Source: Timema cristinae
Taxonomy: Eukaryota; Arthropoda; Insecta; Phasmatodea; Timematidae
Length of the DNA stretch: 64,000 nt
Reading direction: 5' to 3'
Assembly (NCBI GenBank): GCA_039000515.1
Contig: JBCFYV010001001.1
Location: forward strand, 2,059,389 to 2,123,388
The notes beneath the pieces are model-generated. The model worked only from the letters and a program-made list of their open reading frames with translations. It had not been told where the DNA came from and did not search any database. The translations under genes and the position numbers were made by a program. This document shows, one piece after another, positions 54,826 to 64,000 of this stretch. The first letter of the stretch is position 1. Each line of letters opens with the position of its first letter.

Positions 54826-56546
54826 AACTATGAAGAGATCATCTAGAGTATAATCTATAGTTCGTGGGAGGTTTACGAGAAACAAAAGTTAATGAAGGGG
54901 AAAAAAAATGTTGTTATTTGTTCTAATTTGTATCCTCGTTTACCTCATTTTTGTATGTTAAGATTGTTTCTTGGTTCGCCTGTTTGAATAGATACCTTTG
55001 AAAAAAAACAGTAATTCTTAAAAATTGTTGGTTTCACTGCGTTTCAGGAATTTTGTTTCGCCAAGTATTTTCCGAAACTTTATTGATTTCATCACGAACT
55101 TTAAGAGGCCATTTCACAGCCGATTAACGGGAAATTAGTCAAAAGATTACGCTTGAACCAGAAAACGCATTGAAGTTTGGTTTACCTACTCTATTTTTCA
55201 CTTGAAATCGGCGTATTTGAGGTCAGTTTCAATTTTGGGTGTTTTTTATTTTTTTTATAATATTTATTTTTAAATATTGTTGAATCTGGTAAAACTTTTT
55301 CACTGGTCTTAGTTCCACTGTTTTTCAAAAGTAAAAAAAAAAAAAATACCACGATGTGACGCTACGTTCATGCTAAATTATCTAACTTACCTTAATTGAG
55401 AGATGAGGGATTTCACTGCCGACCCTTGACATGACCGAACAAATTGTCTCTGGTGAAATGTGAGTTACCTTTTTCACAGAGATGAATTAACGTCAGGGAG
55501 GCTGCATATTGTGTCTTTTCTAGATTTAAGTTAGTTTGTAAGTCGTGTGCTGATATAATCGGTCAGTTCAGAAAGTGCACTTTAAATACCTCAAATAATA
55601 ATTTAATGTATCGCCATAAACCATAAAACAAATATTTTGAATGATTTATTTTTTTATACTCCAGAACATGAACACTAATGGTGATGTGAATTGACGTCAT
55701 CAACTGAACACTGAATCTGGGTCTGTTTTACCATATTTTCGCTAAGGCAACCCTTGAAAAAGGCTCCTTTTTCTCGTTTGTATTTAAATAAATAAAAACT
55801 CTTAAGCTGTCACATTTTTGACGACGAACGCTTTGTGTCGTCTGTGACCATCCTTAGCGCGTGTGGTTTGACATTTGCTCCTTCCATCATGCAGTAGTTC
55901 TTTAAACTAAAAACAGTCGAGTCGGTTGTTTCTCGCTCGCCCCCCCCCCCCCCCCCCCTCTTCCCCGATCTCCAGTCTTCTCTTGACCACGCCGCACCGC
56001 AAGTCATTAAGGTCAGTGCGACCGAAGTGAATTAGTTCCGTGATTAGGTAATCTTTGTTGTAACACTTTCCTTCGCTCAACCCCCTTCTCTACCTCGCAA
56101 TATCAAACTTTATCAATATGCGAAATCTTTAGTGCCCTTGACATTGTTGCCAAACTCGGGAGATTAATCCCTTTCCCAACTTTCCATCCCCTAACCCTCC
56201 TCTCTCCCATCGCCCGACATTACGAACATGGTCACGTGAGTGAGTGCAAGTAAGGGTTATGTGCAGTTTCTATAAGTAATAGGAATAATAAATCATTTTG
56301 GTTTGGTGCTTTCGCGCTCCTTATCTTCTACCGTCGTCTTTATCTTTAGTCCGATAGACGATTCTTCCCCAAGCTAGGAGGAATAGTGTGAACAGTCTCG
56401 CACTGTGATTGGTCGGTCTGGTCACGTGCCATTTAGACTCGGAATAAGAGACTTTATCCGATAGAATAGCTGAGCAGAAATTCATAAGCGCCAGAAATCA
56501 AATGGGTTAAAAAAAACAAATGTATATATATTTTTTTAATCCTTTT
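54826..56546. other. Unassigned; poly-C run
   Basis: A C18 run lies at about 55941-55958, and 55800-56460 is richer in G+C than average. No gene or repeat could be recognised there. The minus frame 55810-56007 crosses the poly-C and is not credible. Confidence 0.4.
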
Positions 56547-56790
56547 TTAGCGACGGGTTTTACTACCCATTCGGTTATACGCTTATGTACTAATTACGCT
56601 AATGAGTTAAGGATTAGTAAGATTGAATTTAAAGAAAGTGTATCCACATTTGCGTGGGAAGAGAGAGAGAGTGGGAAAACGTTTAAGTAGAACTAGCCCT
56701 AGTGGGATCTAAATCCGATCTCCCCGTCATCGGCACTCTAGTCTATTGCGAGGGTGACGCCTTAGACCATGCGGCAACCGAAGCTGGCTT
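56547..56790 (-). mobile_element. SINE-A copy, minus
   Basis: The 3' end complement (GGGTTTTACTACCCATTCGG), the body with a GA repeat expansion, a B-box region (complement of GGGATCTAAATCCGATC) and the head ending GCCTTAGACCATGCGGCAACC. Confidence 0.85.
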
Positions 56791-56904
56791 TAGCATACAT
56801 TCCACCACGGGGATTGTTGGCTAGACATTCCTAATAATCTACTGACGGTGGCGGATATGTAACCGTCTTCTGATATCACCATGTAGGTGAGGTTACTTCT
56901 TCAC

Positions 56905-57137
56905 TTTGATATTATGTGATGATAATGATGATGATGATGATGATAATAATAATTATGATCATTATGTGGTGCCAGTAGAAGTCTCAGACCCAACTTAAAC
57001 CTAATTATCCATACCACGGTGACCATAGTAACAGTTCCCCTTTGGGAAAAATACCTATGGTCCCACCGGGAATCGAACCCAAGACCTCTAGATGAGAAGC
57101 CAGAAACGCTGACTACTAGACCAAGAGTCTTGGCCAA
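56905..57137 (-). mobile_element. SINE-F copy, minus, (ATC)n-like tail
   Basis: On the minus strand a head CCAAGACTCTTGGTCTAGTAG is followed by a strong B-box GGGTTCGATTCCCGGTGGG. The body then runs GGACCATAGGTATTTTTCCC to GGGTCTGAGACTTC, with a tail of ATT/ATC repeats. Neither body nor tail matches the shared SINE-A/B 3' end. The 195-codon minus frame at 56901-57488 is this SINE read through. Confidence 0.8.
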
Positions 57138-57510
57138 TGAGTTAGTAGCGCTCCTGGGTGGAGCTGTCTGGCAATAGAACAAACAGGGGAGGAGGAAAAT
57201 ACAAATGCCTATACAATTTGTGTTGTGACCCCTATTAAATGACATCGTTCGATTCACAAATATCCAGTCTACACTCCTATACCAGTTATATTTATTTTCC
57301 CAGGAATTAAGGACTTGATCAATCAAATTATGTGTTGTTGTTTTTGTTTGTTTTTTTCCCCTTTCAAAGTGGAAAATTTCAACTCTTAGACTTTGTTTAC
57401 ATGTCTTTGTATGCATAGGATCGTATAAAATAGTTTTGTGTACATCCCAATAGACACTAAACTCGTGCACTGTTAAAGGTTTTATCAATATTTAACTTAA
57501 AACTAATACT
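57138..57510. other. Unassigned AT-rich sequence
   Basis: No feature recognised. Confidence 0.4.
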
Positions 57511-57651
57511 TAATTAGAATTTAAGACTTAGATATATTGAACCAAATTATATAGAAAGAATTGATTAATAAATTGGTTAAGTTAATTAATCTATTAATTA
57601 ATTCTTTCTATATAATTTTTTTCAGTATATATAAGTCTTAAATTCTAATTA
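57511..57651. repeat. 141-bp palindrome
   Basis: The outer arms are 20 bp and perfect (TAATTAGAATTTAAGACTTA at 57511-57530 against 57632-57651). Inner arms are 19 bp and perfect (AAATTATATAGAAAGAATT at 57544-57562 against 57600-57618), and the segment between pairs partly. A compact hairpin could form. No TA, TTAA or longer target duplication is obvious, so its origin as a MITE is uncertain. Confidence 0.92.
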
Positions 57652-57851
57652 AAATCCACTCCTTACTTCCAACTTGTTTAGAATGTGTTCTAAAATGTTA
57701 ATACCTAATTGGCAATATCCCTGCTAATAAGGCAGCTCCTTTATGCTGAGAAACTCTGGCATCTTAGTGCAGGATTCTGATAGGAAACAAAAATATATTT
57801 TTTGTGGTCAACATTGCTAACATTTTATTATATTAATATAGTGTTATTACC

Positions 57852-58101
57852 TGCTTCGCTAGCAGAGTGGTCTAAGGTGTTCCTCTCACAACAGACTAGA
57901 CTGCTGATTGGGGTTCGATTCCCGGTCGGTTGTACTTAGGGTAATTTTTCCTAAATGGTTTTATACTCTTCCTTAACGCAAATGCTGGTACAGGCGTACA
58001 CTTCCTCTAAACTCAACCTCCCTCATCCTTAATTAATTAGCGTAATTAGTACTTAGGCTATGCGAATAATCTAAACAGGTAGTAAGACGCGGTGCTAAAA
58101 A
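57852..58101 (+). mobile_element. SINE-A copy, plus, well-preserved B-box
   Basis: The head CTGCTTCGCTAGCAGAGTGG, the B-box GGGGTTCGATTCCCGGTCGG, the body and the 3' end AACAGGTAGTAAGACGCGG with a short A tail. The head more closely resembles a genuine tRNA than other copies do. Confidence 0.88.
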
Positions 58102-58261
58102 GTGTTATTGGTGTAATTCATACTCGTATGTAGTTAAGTTAGACGAATATTCTAGAAATAGATATACATTTCTTCTAAACATAGCTGAAACTTTCTTCAG
58201 ATGTATTTTATTTATTTGAGTTATTTAACATGCACTTTATGAACCGACTGATTATATCAGC

Positions 58262-58511
58262 ATACGAGCATTTTCTATGAGTGAGAACGAAAGAGCCAAC
58301 CAATTTTGATGGTCAAGCTATTTTCACATACCTTCTTGGTTCTTTTACATGCCACAATTGACTTGGGACCGACGGCTTTACTTTACCTCCGAAGGAAGTT
58401 GTGCTACGGATTTTTATCGCTCAAGAAAAATGCATGACTCCGGCTTGATTTGAACCCACAAACATCGAGTCCTGAGGTGATCACTCTAACCCAAGACAAC
58501 CGAGGTCGACT
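58262..58511 (-). mobile_element. SINE-E copy, minus
   Basis: The complement of the SINE-E order: CTATGAGTGAG, then TTTTACATGCCACAATTG, CTCCGAAGGAAGTTGTGC, a B-box (complement of ATTTGAACCCACAAAC) and the head ending CAACCGAGGTCGA. Confidence 0.82.
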
Positions 58512-58659
58512 CTACATCTGCAAATGTTGTTGTTTTTTCAACTGACTAATGAAATATTTATTACCGTGTGGTGTATTTTTAACATACATTTTGTGACCCA
58601 ATGCGTACGACTTACTAATATAATTCTAGACCAGATACAGCACCCAGTCCTTCGGTCGT

Positions 58660-58790
58660 AAATAATTCATCACTGTGAAGGAGGAGATTCCATTCTCAAC
58701 AATTATAAATTGTTCGGCCGTGATGGTAATCGAACACGGGACCCCTCAGCTCAACGAGCGAACGCGCTACTGATCTAGGTAAGGTTTCGG
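58660..58790 (-). mobile_element. tRNA-like SINE head, minus
   Basis: A good B-box (complement of GTAATCGAACACGGGACC) and A-box-like region (complement of AACGCGCTACTGATCTAGG) are present. They could be a tRNA-derived SINE or tRNA pseudogene. The acceptor arms do not pair, so it is not called a functional tRNA. Confidence 0.5.
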
Positions 58791-58914
58791 AACGCCTGAT
58801 TAAAATTATTTTCAGTTTTCTAGACTGGAGCCCATATTTTTTCATTCAATCCGGTTTTATAATTTTCTCATGCATAGTCACATCGTCTTAGGGCCAGTTT
58901 CATAATCAGACTTA

Positions 58915-59098
58915 ATCACAACTTGTGAATGTGGGTAATACCAGGCCTCCACCGTGGTTCGGATCCCACGTTAAACTGTAGGTCCTCCATTTCATCTCAC
59001 AATCACCCTACCATTACACATTAGCGTAAGTGCGTATAACCCGAACGGGTAGTAAGACGCGGTGCTAAATAGTAGTAATAATAATAATAATAAATAAT
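58915..59098 (+). mobile_element. 5'-truncated SINE-B, plus, with target duplication
   Basis: It begins inside the body (ATCACAACTTGTGAATGTGG), lacks the tRNA head, and ends with the shared 3' end and a (TAA)n tail. The duplication AATCAGACTTA/AATCGGACTTA (58904-58914 and 59099-59109) shows that it inserted as a truncated copy rather than being broken later. Confidence 0.92.
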
Positions 59099-59109
59099 AA
59101 TCGGACTTA

Positions 59110-60417
59110 AAAGAGCATACAATTTAAATAATATATTTTCCTTTGAGGTGGACACTCTTTTTAATCCAGAGTGGAACATAGTTGGTTGTTGCGCCAAGTG
59201 GTCTACTCGGGACGTGACGGGAAAGTGGAATCCGTTTGGCTAGCTGTGGCGTCACGCGCCAACTCTAACTTCCAGGCGCTGACATAGCGCCGCGACGCCT
59301 CTTTCTTGTAATGTTGGGTTTCTCAGGACGTGCGCTCATCTCCTCGCGTGGATCAGGATCACCTTGTCAACATTTGAGGGTTGAGCGTTATGGAGAAACG
59401 TAAAACGTCTGATGGGGGCTCTATGATGGACCGGTGGCGTAGCCAGGAAGTTTGGCGCCCGTCGTCGAACGACCTTTTATACGGTGCGCCTCAAGTTAAG
59501 CCGATCGTCCTGTACGATCACAATTAGACTAATATTTATAATAAAACCCGTGTGGTGTTTGTTAATATGTCCAGAGGTTGTTTTTTTACCCCCTTAAACT
59601 TTCCGGTGAGGTACTAAGCTGATAACTAAAGAGGGTTGCCTAATTAGTGAAATATAGCCAATCAGATGTTGTGCTTAGGTTAAATTTTGACATAATGTTT
59701 AACCATGCATGACCCTATACATATATGTACTCTCACACATATTTTAAAAGTTGAAATCTTCCACTCTGAAAAGTCCAAAAATCCGAATATTTCGGTTGTT
59801 TATTAAGACCTAAATGGCAGGGAAACGAAAGGTAAAGTATAATTTTGGTAGGAAGAACAGTAGAAAGAAGTTAGTTACTAAAGTCACTAAAACAATTTTA
59901 ATATATCCATACACAGAGTCATGCTGCCTGCAACTGTCACTTTTGATAGATAATATCAATACATATAAAATAACATAAATGATATAGTAAAATGTTATTA
60001 ATTTTGGCCGCAAGTAAATATGTTTGAATTTTCTCTAGTGTTCTTCCAAACAAAATCAGGGTTTAGCTAGTATAGTAGCGTTGAATGTATCTTTGTGAAT
60101 CGAAGGATGCACTTTAATGGGGGAGTGGGGGTCAAAACACTAATTGTATTGCGCGTCTAGGAAGAGGGGTGGCGGGGAAACATGGTGGCTTCCTAGGGTG
60201 ATCTTGGTGGTGCTGGTAGACGACCCGACCCCTCAAGTCAGCTTTCCTTCTCACACTTCCCTTACCCCTGCTGATGACGCTCCTTCACTAGAGACACTTT
60301 GCCCGTCTGTTTCTTCTCGCGTAGTTACATGGTTGGAATTGGGCTGGGTCACCCACCCGGTCCGTAGTTAGTTATAGAATTTCTCGTAGAATTAGGGGTG
60401 GGTTCGGTTCTATTACT
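59110..60417. other. Mostly unassigned; GC-rich island
   Basis: Positions 59190-59500 are clearly richer in G+C and CpG than the surroundings (GGACGTGACGGG, GCGCCGCGACGCC, GACGTGCGCTC). I find no credible frame. 59880-60010 carries an FB2 arm (ACTTTTGATAGATAATATCAA). The plus frame 60144-60371 has no domain. Confidence 0.35.
59880..60010. mobile_element. FB2 arm fragment
   Basis: ATATCCATACACAGAGTCATG, then CAACTGTCACTTTTGATAG and ATATCAATACATATAAAATAAC match the FB2 arm at 34130-34190. Confidence 0.6.
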
Positions 60418-60663
60418 TAGCACCGCGTCTTACTACCCGTTCGGTGTATACGCTTAGGTACTAATTACTATACAGGGTTAGGAAATGAGAAGATTGAATA
60501 TGGATTAAGTGAACCGTATTTGCGTGGAGGGAGAGTGGGAAACCATTTAAGAAAAACCTCCCCTCAGTTCACCCGAGCGAGATTTGAACCTCGATCTGCT
60601 CGTCCTTGGTAGTCTAGCTCAACACGAAACTAGCGCGTTAGATAACTACGCCATCGAGGCGGG
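60418..60663 (-). mobile_element. SINE-A copy, minus, variant head subfamily
   Basis: AGCACCGCGTCTTACTACCC, the body, and a B-box (complement of GAGATTTGAACCTCGATC). The head carries the GTAGTCTAGCTCAACACGA insert and ends ACTACGCCATCGAGGCGGG. It belongs with 18455-18705 and 61447-61690. Confidence 0.92.
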
Positions 60664-61446
60664 TGTCTGGTGTTCGTACCTACAAACTTTACGTCGACCA
60701 AGTAGAGTTAAAAATAGGGGGGGGGGGGGCTGATGGATGAGTGGATCGTCCTTACCATGGTTTCCTACCACTATTTACTACACCACTTGGTTTCATGGGA
60801 GACAGTTCTATATAGTATTGAGATAGTTGAGTTGCACTACAGTATAATCTTTATTTGACACATAGCTAAGGAGGCCTCGTTACAGAGATGCACATTAAAA
60901 CACGTTAGTGCATATTCCCCCGTGAGGAACACTGAATTGACTGTAGGCTTCGGGTCCTCTGCTTATTTATCTCACCGAACCTTATACGCGTGATTTCACA
61001 AACTTGTTAGTTTCGTCACATTAAATAAACCAAATACTGTTTTCGGCCGGAACCTGCCACTGGCCGAATTTGATTCACTCCATTTGACCTCCAATTATAA
61101 GTCTTTAATAGCACTCTTTATAAAAACAAAAGATATCTTCGTTCGTCTCACCACAACTCACCCTGTCAAAGAACTGTCCTCAATTCCTGCCGTCAGGACA
61201 CTTTCGTCGATGATAAACTGTTAACTGCTTTTGACTCCCGTCGTCATTGGACTGAGTTCGACTCTCGTCGCCCGTAAACTACAGATCGACCCCGACTCTC
61301 ATGGTCGTTTGGACTCGAAGGAACTGTACTCTACTCTCGTCGCTGTTTTTCTTTTTTAAAACAACTTAATTCGTCCGCTAAAGCCGGCTCCACACGATGC
61401 GTCAATTGTAACTTCACGCAATCTATAATGATATAATAATAATATT
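60664..61446. other. Unassigned; G run
   Basis: A G12-like run lies at about 60717-60730. Positions 61180-61330 repeat the phrase GACTCTCGTCG several times (about 61208, 61230, 61260, 61295 and 61335), a loose local repeat. No coding is recognised. Confidence 0.4.
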
Positions 61447-61690
61447 TAGCACCACGTATTACTACCCGTTCGGGTTATACGCTTTAAGTACTAATTACGC
61501 TAATGGATTAGGAATTGGGAAGGTTGAATTAGAGGAAGTGAACCCGCATTTGCGAGGAGGGAGAGTGGGAAACCATTTAGGAAAAACCACCCCCAGTTCA
61601 CCCGAACGAGATTCGAACCTTGATATCCCCGTCCTCAGCAGTCGAGCTCAACACGACAAGCGCGTTAGCCAACTACGCCACCGAGGCGGG
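61447..61690 (-). mobile_element. SINE-A copy, minus, variant head subfamily
   Basis: AGCACCACGTATTACTACCC, the body, a B-box (complement of GAGATTCGAACCTTGATATC) and the head ending CTACGCCACCGAGGCGGG. Read on the plus strand it spells [18 protein letters not shown], the phrase I recall from Timema repeat-derived predicted proteins. Confidence 0.93.
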
Positions 61691-63029
61691 TAATCTATAA
61701 TGAAAGCATTGAAGATTTATAAGTCATATCTTGCATTGCCTGAGAGATGGGCTCATTAAACGTTTCACCAATAAAGGGGAGGTATCTATTAACAGTATTT
61801 TATAATTAATCAAAGCCTATAATCAAGTATTCGCTATCAATGTATGATTTCGTAGGAGGGGTAAAGGGTGTAGAGGAGGAAAGTCACTATACACATATTT
61901 TATGGACAACAACTTGTATATATCAAACCCCGTAAATAACCCAGCAAATACCTTTTTTTAATTAATTTAAATATGATAGAGACCTCTTTTAACCATAATC
62001 CCAAGTGCATTATAAAGGTCTTAAGATTTTTTTAACAGCTGGCATCACTATTTCAATTAAGGCTAAAATTGGACTTTCCCTCTTTTTCCCTTGTACCCTT
62101 CAGATCTATTACATTTTCTGGTACCAGTAGGTTAGTCAATAAAACTTGTTATTTTCATGGTAATACCATAGTGTTATCGGTTATAACTTAAAGGTTTGAA
62201 ATAAAAGGTGGGACCTTAATGCGATGCAATAGCTCGTATGGTTTGGCCTTGGTTACAGTCCAAATTTAAATTTTCACATGAACTTGTTCTTTTTGCGGGC
62301 TATTCAAAATAATTGGCACGACACAATTCAACCTCCTTTCTTAGAGGGTATCAACAACATTTTTTTATGTTGGTTAACAGTATGATAAGTAATTTTTCCC
62401 CTCAAAAAGTATATTATTTTGAAAACCATTTAATACACTTTTCAGATATAAATTTTGAACAAATTGGTTATAGTATTTTTTAATAGTCATTAGTAAATTA
62501 GCCTCAAATTACTTTTGTTTTAGTAAAACTAAAATACATTGTTATTTATCATTAACCCCCCATATACTCATTTTTAACTAAATCATTTATCACCATTTTA
62601 GAAATTTCAAATTTTCCAAAATTAGTCTTGGTATTTAAATCATGAAAAAAACTACGAGCTTATACGATAGTTTTCTTAAGCAATGTTTCGTAGCTGTAAA
62701 TTATATTTCCCAAAATATAGGTTAATAATGTCAAATATTTACTTTTTTTTTTTCTAAAGGGAAGGTTGCTGAAGAGTATTGAAAAAAATTACAGCAATAA
62801 TACACTATAGTATTTGGGGATCTGCCTTAAAACCGTAATTAAATTCGTTTTATAAAAATTGAACACATATTAATGAAACTAATTTGTGGTCCGTATGTGT
62901 GTGTATACACATATACATATACGGACCAAAAATTTAAATATATATTTGGACTTATCGCTAAATAATTGATTATGTGCCCAAGTTGCGGGAAGTTGCGCAA
63001 GGCAACATTTCCCCACCTATTTCTATTTT
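61691..63029. other. Mostly unassigned; repeat remnant and hairpin
   Basis: Positions 62030-62110 resemble the CTGTCTGT-type repeat in minus orientation (AATTAAGGCTAAAATTGGAC, then CCTTGTACCCTTCAG). A 42-nt hairpin with 10-bp perfect arms (TGGTCCGTAT and ATACGGACCA) lies at 62887-62928. Nothing else is recognised. Confidence 0.4.
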
Positions 63030-63270
63030 AGCGCCGCGTCTTACTACCCGTTAGGGTTATACACCTATGTACTAATTAAGCTAATGGTTTTAGGGATTAG
63101 TAAGGTTATAATTAAAGGATGTGTGCCCGCATTGGCGTGGAGGGAGAGTAGAAAATCATATTGAAAATAAACTCCGTACACCTAACCCGGATTCAAACCT
63201 CGATCTCCTAGTCTTCGACAATTTATCTTACCGTGAGAGTATTGCGTTAGAACACGCGGACACCAAAGTG
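63030..63270 (-). mobile_element. SINE-A copy, minus
   Basis: AGCGCCGCGTCTTACTACCC, the body, a B-box (complement of CCGGATTCAAACCTCGATC) and the head ending GAACACGCGGACACCAAAG. Confidence 0.9.
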
Positions 63271-64000
63271 GTTAAGTAGATACTACAGGCTTGTTTATTC
63301 GTCAAATTTTCAAACCAATATATTCTCATATTTCATCGCAGAGTTACGCTTGTGTCTATCTCCAAGACAAATATTTTGAATTATATACAAATCTTTATCT
63401 ATCATTTAATTTTAAGAGAAATGGAAATTAAAAATTATATCTTAGTTCAAATAGTGGCCAAAAGGGCATCTTAATAATTTTGATCATCAGAATTATTTTT
63501 AAGCGTGCATATACTTTACATTGAAATATTGCACCTCCTAAGTTAACACCTTTCAAATACTTTGCTTCAAAATAATGAGTGCTGTAGCACAGAACAAACC
63601 TGTATATCCCAGTGGTACCATACCATCATACCCATACCAATTCAAAGGTCCTGGGATTGATCTCCGGTATGGGTGCGATTTTTTAAATGTATATTAAGAC
63701 CTAACAAGTAAAGAAGGTGAGCGTTGAATTTTGTTAATAAAAACGTATTTGGGCGCATATTACAACTAAATTAAATACAGTTGAAAATTAACACCTAGAC
63801 AAGGTAATCGAACCCAGGACCTTTGGTTTTTGCAAGTCATTGCTCTACCAGAGAGTTATCCAGGAATTTTTCCGTACTCATAGTAATTTTTAGCTAATAG
63901 TTTATTATCCCGTCTCACCCCCCGAATAAACCCTTGCTTAGTATGTTAGCATGAAGTATGTTATTTTTCAATTTAAAGAATATTATATTTAGATGTGGCT
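63271..64000. other. Unassigned; two tRNA-like fragments
   Basis: At 63590-63685 on the plus strand, ATCCCAGTGGTACCATACC and GGTCCTGGGATTGATCTCC are tRNA-like. At 63795-63870 on the minus strand a longer tRNA-like unit occurs, with B-box TGGGTTCGATTACC and acceptor arms (CCTGGAT with GTCTAGG) that pair. However, the anticodon and T stems do not pair, so it is a tRNA pseudogene or SINE head. Confidence 0.4.

Noticed and set aside
56901..57488. 195-codon open frame on the minus strand
   Set aside because: Its C-terminal half is SINE-F with the tRNA-like B-box and tail translated (the YYYHHHHHH run is the ATT/ATC tail). The rest has no recognisable domain.
63795..63870. Possible functional tRNA gene on the minus strand
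   Set aside because: The acceptor arm pairs and the B-box is good, but the anticodon stem and T stem do not pair, so it is more likely a tRNA-derived repeat.
1..64000. CRISPR-like arrays
   Set aside because: The repeats found are directly abutting minisatellite units without unique spacers, and the window is eukaryotic.
33085..64000. Downstream GT25 exon carrying the acidic metal-binding motif
   Set aside because: I looked for the expected E-D-D region on the plus strand and found no convincing splice-bounded match. It may lie beyond the window or have been missed by eye.

Overview
This window looks like AT-rich, repeat-dense DNA from an animal nuclear genome, most likely an insect. No complete gene lies in it. 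There are no long open frames, but there are spliceosomal GT-AG junctions, many tRNA-derived SINEs with (TAA)n tails and short target-site duplications, cut-and-paste transposon ends and arthropod-style non-LTR retrotransposon debris. Conceptual translations of the SINEs (for example the minus-sense copy at 61447-61690, read on the plus strand as ...[18 protein letters not shown]...) closely match repeat-derived peptides I remember from stick-insect (Timema) gene predictions. That is recollection, not a search. I take the source to be a phasmid or another arthropod, with moderate confidence.

Gene content. Two short plus-strand exons, 21231-21305 and 33027-33084, have canonical splice sites and matching phases. 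Joined, they give a stretch ending GEVGCFLSHYNIW, which is characteristic of glycosyltransferase family 25 (procollagen galactosyltransferase, COLGALT/GLT25D). They are separated by an intron of about 11.7 kb, and the rest of the gene must lie in exons I could not find or outside the window. A second candidate is a symmetric phase-0 minus-strand exon at 5046-5228 of unknown function, immediately followed on its own strand by a low-complexity minisatellite.

Layout. 1-5.3 kb: a hairpin-dense tract (about 470-1560), a 'CTGTCTGT'-type repeat on the minus strand, a minisatellite and the orphan exon. 5.3-15.4 kb: SINEs, a 31-bp minisatellite, a TTAA-flanked MITE inside a SINE, a pogo-like MITE and a 163-bp tandem repeat. 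15.6-17.9 kb: the 3' end of a non-LTR retrotransposon whose C-terminal coding end has expanded into a 1.7-kb minisatellite with 46-bp and 35-bp units. 17.9-33 kb: foldback elements, SINEs, the two gene exons, a 54-bp minisatellite, a pogo-like element and a decayed hAT transposon carrying a SINE. 33-46 kb: foldback elements, a second LINE relic (minus strand), two copies of one tandem-repeat element (36 kb and 44 kb, the latter split by a SINE), a hAT MITE and a PIF/Harbinger deletion derivative. 46-64 kb: nested SINEs, more foldback copies, four SINE head types and a 141-bp palindrome.

How it works together. Apart from the host exons, the window is almost entirely mobile DNA. Two SINE groups with different tRNA-like heads (here called SINE-A and SINE-B) end in the same 3' segment (around 'AACCCGAACGGGTAGTAAGACGCGGTGCTA'-type sequence, split here only for description). 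This suggests that one LINE mobilises both. Family names such as SINE-A, SINE-B, SINE-C, SINE-E, SINE-F, FB1 and FB2 are labels used only in this annotation.
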